DNA of 64,000 nt. Source: VRUE01 sp963796705 (GTDB lineage: Bacteria > Actinomycetota > Thermoleophilia > Solirubrobacterales > 70-9). The translations under genes were made by a program, and so were the position numbers. Shown here in pieces: positions 61,670 through 64,000 of this stretch. The DNA is taken from NCBI GenBank assembly GCA_963796705.1, contig CAWCMK010000008.1, forward strand, positions 62,001-126,000. Direction: 5' to 3'. Under the pieces are notes generated by a model that saw only the letters and a program-made list of their open reading frames with translations, was not told where the DNA came from and did not search any database. Position 1 is the first letter of the stretch, and the number at the start of each line of letters is the position of its first letter.

Positions 61670-63325
61670 TTGCGCATAGCGCTGGCGCAGATCAACCCGA
61701 CGGTCGGTGATATCGACGCCAACGCCGCCAAGGTCGCGGCCTGGATCGGCGAGGCGCGCGCCGCCGGCGCCGAGTTGGTCCTCTTCCCCGAGCTCTGCAT
61801 CCCCGGGTACCCCGCCGAGGACCTCTACCTGAAGCCTCATTTTGTCGCCGCCTGTGAGGCCGCGGTGCGCGAGCTCGCCGCCGGCGTCACCGGGATCACG
61901 GCCCTGGTTGGCTTTGCCGAGCCGGTCTCCGCACCCGGGGATTCGCGCCGCGCCCACAACTCGCTTGCGGTCCTTGCCGAGGGGACCCTCGCGGCCATCT
62001 ACCGCAAGGTCCGCCTGCCCAACTACGCGGTCTTCGACGAGCAGCGCTACTTCATCCCGGGCGCCGAGCCGGCGCTTGCGGAGGTCGCCGGCCGGCGCGT
62101 CGGCCTGACGATCTGCGAGGACTGCTGGGTGCAGGGGCCGCCGGCTTCCAGCGAGGCCGAGCAGGGTGCCGAGCTGATCGCCAACCCGTCCGCCTCCCCC
62201 TATCACCGCGGCAAGGGACGCGAGCGCGAGAGCATGTTCTCCGAGCTGGCTCGCACCTATGGGACCCATTTCGCGTTCTGCAACATGGTCGGCGGCCAGG
62301 ACGAGCTCGTCTTTGACGGGCAGAGCTTCGTGCTCGACGCGGGCGGCGAGCCCATCGCCCGCGCCGCTCAATTTGAGGAGGAGCTGCTGCTGGGCGAGGT
62401 GCCCGCCGAGGGCCCCGGCAGGATCGCCGAGCCGCTCGCGGACCTCGAGGAGGTCTACCGTGCTCTTCTCCTCGGCCTGCACGACTACGTCACAAAGAAC
62501 GGCTTTCGCCACGTCGGGATCGCCCTCTCGGGCGGCATCGATTCGGCGCTCGTCGCGCTGCTCGCCTGCGACGCCCTCGGCTCGGAGCGGGTCAGCTGCG
62601 TGGTCATGCCATCGCCTCATTCGAGCTCTGGAACACAGGCGGACGCGAGGACTATCGCGGCCAACCTGGGGACCGAGCTGATCGAGATCCCGATCGAGGC
62701 CGTGATGGGAGCCTATGAAGGGGCGCTGGGAACGGTGCCCTGGCATGGCAGCGGTGGCGCAGAGGCCCTGCCCCGCGACCCGGCGCGTCCCTCCGAGCCC
62801 GACCTGGCGGCCGAGAACATCCAGGCCCGGATCCGCGGCAACCTGATGATGGCCCTCTCGAACAAGCACGGTTGGCTGGTGCTCACGACCGGCAACAAGA
62901 GCGAGATGTCGGTCGGTTACGCGACCCTCTACGGCGACATGGCCGGCGGCTTCGCGGCGATCAAGGACGTGCCGAAGACGCTCGTCTATGAGCTCGTCCG
63001 CCACCGCAACGCGCGGGGCTCCCCGATTCCCGCATCGGCAATCGAGCGTCCGCCCTCGGCGGAGCTGCGTCCGGATCAGCTCGACAGCGACTCGCTGCCG
63101 CCCTACGAGTTGCTCGATCAGGTCCTTGAGGCATACGTCGAGCGCGACGCGGGACGCGAGGAGATGATCGCCGCCGGCCTGCCGGCGAAGGTCGTCGACG
63201 AAGTCGTGCGGATGGTCGACCGGGCCGAGTACAAGCGCCGCCAAGCGGCGCCGGGAATACGGATCACACCGCGCGCCTTCGGGCGGGACCGCCGGCTGCC
63301 GATCACGAACCGATTCGGTGGCTAG
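61670..63325 (+). CDS. nadE: Glutamine-dependent NAD+ synthetase
   Basis: A 551-residue two-domain enzyme that makes NAD+ from deamido-NAD+ with glutamine as nitrogen source. The N-terminal nitrilase-type glutaminase has E41 (FPELCIPGYPAEDL), a Lys in YRKVRLPNY, and the nucleophile C149 (TICEDCW). The C-terminal synthetase has the PPi loop SGGIDS (287–292) and TTGNKSEMSVGYATLYGDMAGG. TTG start at 61670. Its stop overlaps the convergent thioesterase gene by 3 bp. Confidence 0.95.
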   Translation: MRIALAQINPTVGDIDANAAKVAAWIGEARAAGAELVLFPELCIPGYPAEDLYLKPHFVAACEAAVRELAAGVTGITALVGFAEPVSAPGDSRRAHNSLAVLAEGTLAAIYRKVRLPNYAVFDEQRYFIPGAEPALAEVAGRRVGLTICEDCWVQGPPASSEAEQGAELIANPSASPYHRGKGRERESMFSELARTYGTHFAFCNMVGGQDELVFDGQSFVLDAGGEPIARAAQFEEELLLGEVPAEGPGRIAEPLADLEEVYRALLLGLHDYVTKNGFRHVGIALSGGIDSALVALLACDALGSERVSCVVMPSPHSSSGTQADARTIAANLGTELIEIPIEAVMGAYEGALGTVPWHGSGGAEALPRDPARPSEPDLAAENIQARIRGNLMMALSNKHGWLVLTTGNKSEMSVGYATLYGDMAGGFAAIKDVPKTLVYELVRHRNARGSPIPASAIERPPSAELRPDQLDSDSLPPYELLDQVLEAYVERDAGREEMIAAGLPAKVVDEVVRMVDRAEYKRRQAAPGIRITPRAFGRDRRLPITNRFGG

Positions 63326-63738
63326 GCGGCGCCCTCGGGCCGGGGCCTGACGGCGATCGTCATCTGGCCGAGGGCGCAGAGACGATCGGCCGCATCGCGC
63401 ACCTCGGCCTCCCAGACCCAGGTCGTGCGACCCCGGTGTCGCGCGCGGGCGCTGACCTCGACGCTGCCCTCGGTGATCGGCCGCAGGAAGCTGACGTTGA
63501 TCGACTGCCCGATCGCCGCCATCCCCTGGTCATATACCGCGCCGGCGGTCGCGTAGGAGCAGATGCTCTCCACGAGGCTCGAGAGCACGCCCCCGTGGAG
63601 GATGCCGAAGGGCTGCAGCAGCTCGTCGCGCACAGCCACGCGCGCCCGCGATTCATCGGGGTCCCCGGAGATCCACTCGATCCCGATCAGCTCGGCGAAA
63701 CGGACCGCGGATGTCGCCCCTTCGGAGTCCCCTGACAT
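63322..63738 (-). CDS. PaaI-like hotdog-fold thioesterase
   Basis: A 138-residue acyl-CoA thioesterase family protein. The hotdog helix motif FGILHGGVLSSLVESICSYA carries the HGG motif of the PaaI/YbdB group. SFLRPITEGSVEVSARARHRGRTTWVWEAEV follows. ATG 63738 is preferred; the frame extends further upstream without family similarity. Divergent from the gene at 63791. Substrate unknown. Confidence 0.87.
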   Translation of the reverse strand: MSGDSEGATSAVRFAELIGIEWISGDPDESRARVAVRDELLQPFGILHGGVLSSLVESICSYATAGAVYDQGMAAIGQSINVSFLRPITEGSVEVSARARHRGRTTWVWEAEVRDAADRLCALGQMTIAVRPRPEGAA

Positions 63739-63790
63739 TAACCTCAGCACCCTACTCGCCGGGCGGCGGGTCGCATAGGCTTCGGGGCTC

Positions 63791-64000
63791 GTGGCGCTGA
63801 CCGATGACCAGAAGGCGATCCTGCGCCTCCTAGCCCAGCGCGAGCAGGGATATGACGACATTGCGGCGCTCACCGGCCAGGGTGTCGACGGGGTCCGCGC
63901 CAAGGTGAAGGAAGCCCTCCTCGCCCTCGAAGGTTCCGGGGCCCCAGCCGAGGATCAGAAGGCGATCCTGCGCCTCCTCGCCCAGCGCGAAGAGGGCTAC
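63791..64000 (+). CDS. Protein with tandem HTH-like repeats, cut by window end
   Basis: The first 70 residues of a longer gene. Residues 6–21 (DQKAILRLLAQREQGY) recur as residues 55–70 with one change, a 49-residue period. Each unit continues DDIAALTGQGVDGVRAKVKEALLALEG, which resembles a sigma-70 region 4 helix-turn-helix. It may bind DNA or be a regulator; the rest lies outside the window. GTG start at 63791, 52 bp from the divergent thioesterase start. Confidence 0.6.
   Translation, partial: MALTDDQKAILRLLAQREQGYDDIAALTGQGVDGVRAKVKEALLALEGSGAPAEDQKAILRLLAQREEGY

Noticed and set aside
61589..63244. Upstream extension of the HExxH protease frame to over 1000 codons
   Set aside because: The added part is antisense to nadE and has no domain; the signal peptide begins after the GTG at 61588.

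Overview
The window is high-GC DNA that is almost completely coded on both strands, with many GTG and TTG starts and many 1–4 bp stop/start overlaps. The gene set points to an actinobacterium, most likely class Thermoleophilia (Solirubrobacterales-like): a MurT/GatD pair, a VKOR–DsbA pair, an ECF41-type sigma factor, a WS/DGAT acyltransferase, and many secreted beta-helix, Fn3 and propeller proteins. The taxonomic call is inferred from gene content and base composition. No rRNA, tRNA or CRISPR array was found.

Region 1 (0–15.3 kb) is mostly housekeeping. It holds a cupredoxin, miaB–miaA, a cytochrome P450, dapF–dapL, a secreted CSLREA/beta-helix protein, an MBL hydrolase and an epimerase facing hflX–dut, an MFS exporter, and a second MBL-fold protein. 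Two sequence oddities stand out. The DapF homologue carries Ser at both catalytic Cys positions, and MiaA lacks the usual insertion domain.

Region 2 (15.4–25.2 kb) starts with a secreted seven-repeat RCC1 propeller. A tightly overlapping minus-strand operon follows: methyltransferase–lipid kinase–murT–methyltransferase–gatD, for cell-wall and lipid functions. Next come an IS110 transposase remnant, an Fn3-type secreted protein, and a divergent carboxymuconolactone decarboxylase/ECF41 sigma pair with a promoter-like motif between them.

Region 3 (25.4–42.3 kb) is rich in accessory genes. It contains lipoproteins, membrane proteins, a GH114 glycosidase preceded by a nested stem structure, a cyclophilin, a peroxiredoxin, and a PRC–VKOR–DsbA oxidative-folding operon. 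A toxin–antitoxin module lies between inverted repeats. A TolB-like propeller and an HD-GYP c-di-GMP phosphodiesterase follow. A c-di-GMP-I (GEMM-I) riboswitch with its own terminator sits upstream of a secreted protein. Downstream of that is a degraded stretch holding a frameshifted relic of a YadA-head-like repeat protein.

Region 4 (42.4–54.9 kb) is a potassium island. The KdpD sensor is split: a DUF4118-histidine kinase plus KdpE lie at one end, and a KdpD N-terminal domain plus a separate UspA protein lie at the other. The structural genes run kdpF–kdpA–kdpC–kdpB, with an extra 46-codon membrane ORF coupled to kdpF. Between the two halves are an APC permease fused to a Usp-like domain, an SDR and a SCP-X-type thiolase.

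Region 5 (55–64 kb) holds a CcdA-like protein, two small proteins, dinB behind a perfect-arm SOS box, an RlpA-like protein, a WS/DGAT acyltransferase, a secreted HExxH protease, nadE, a hotdog thioesterase, and the start of a protein with tandem helix-turn-helix-like repeats cut by the window end.
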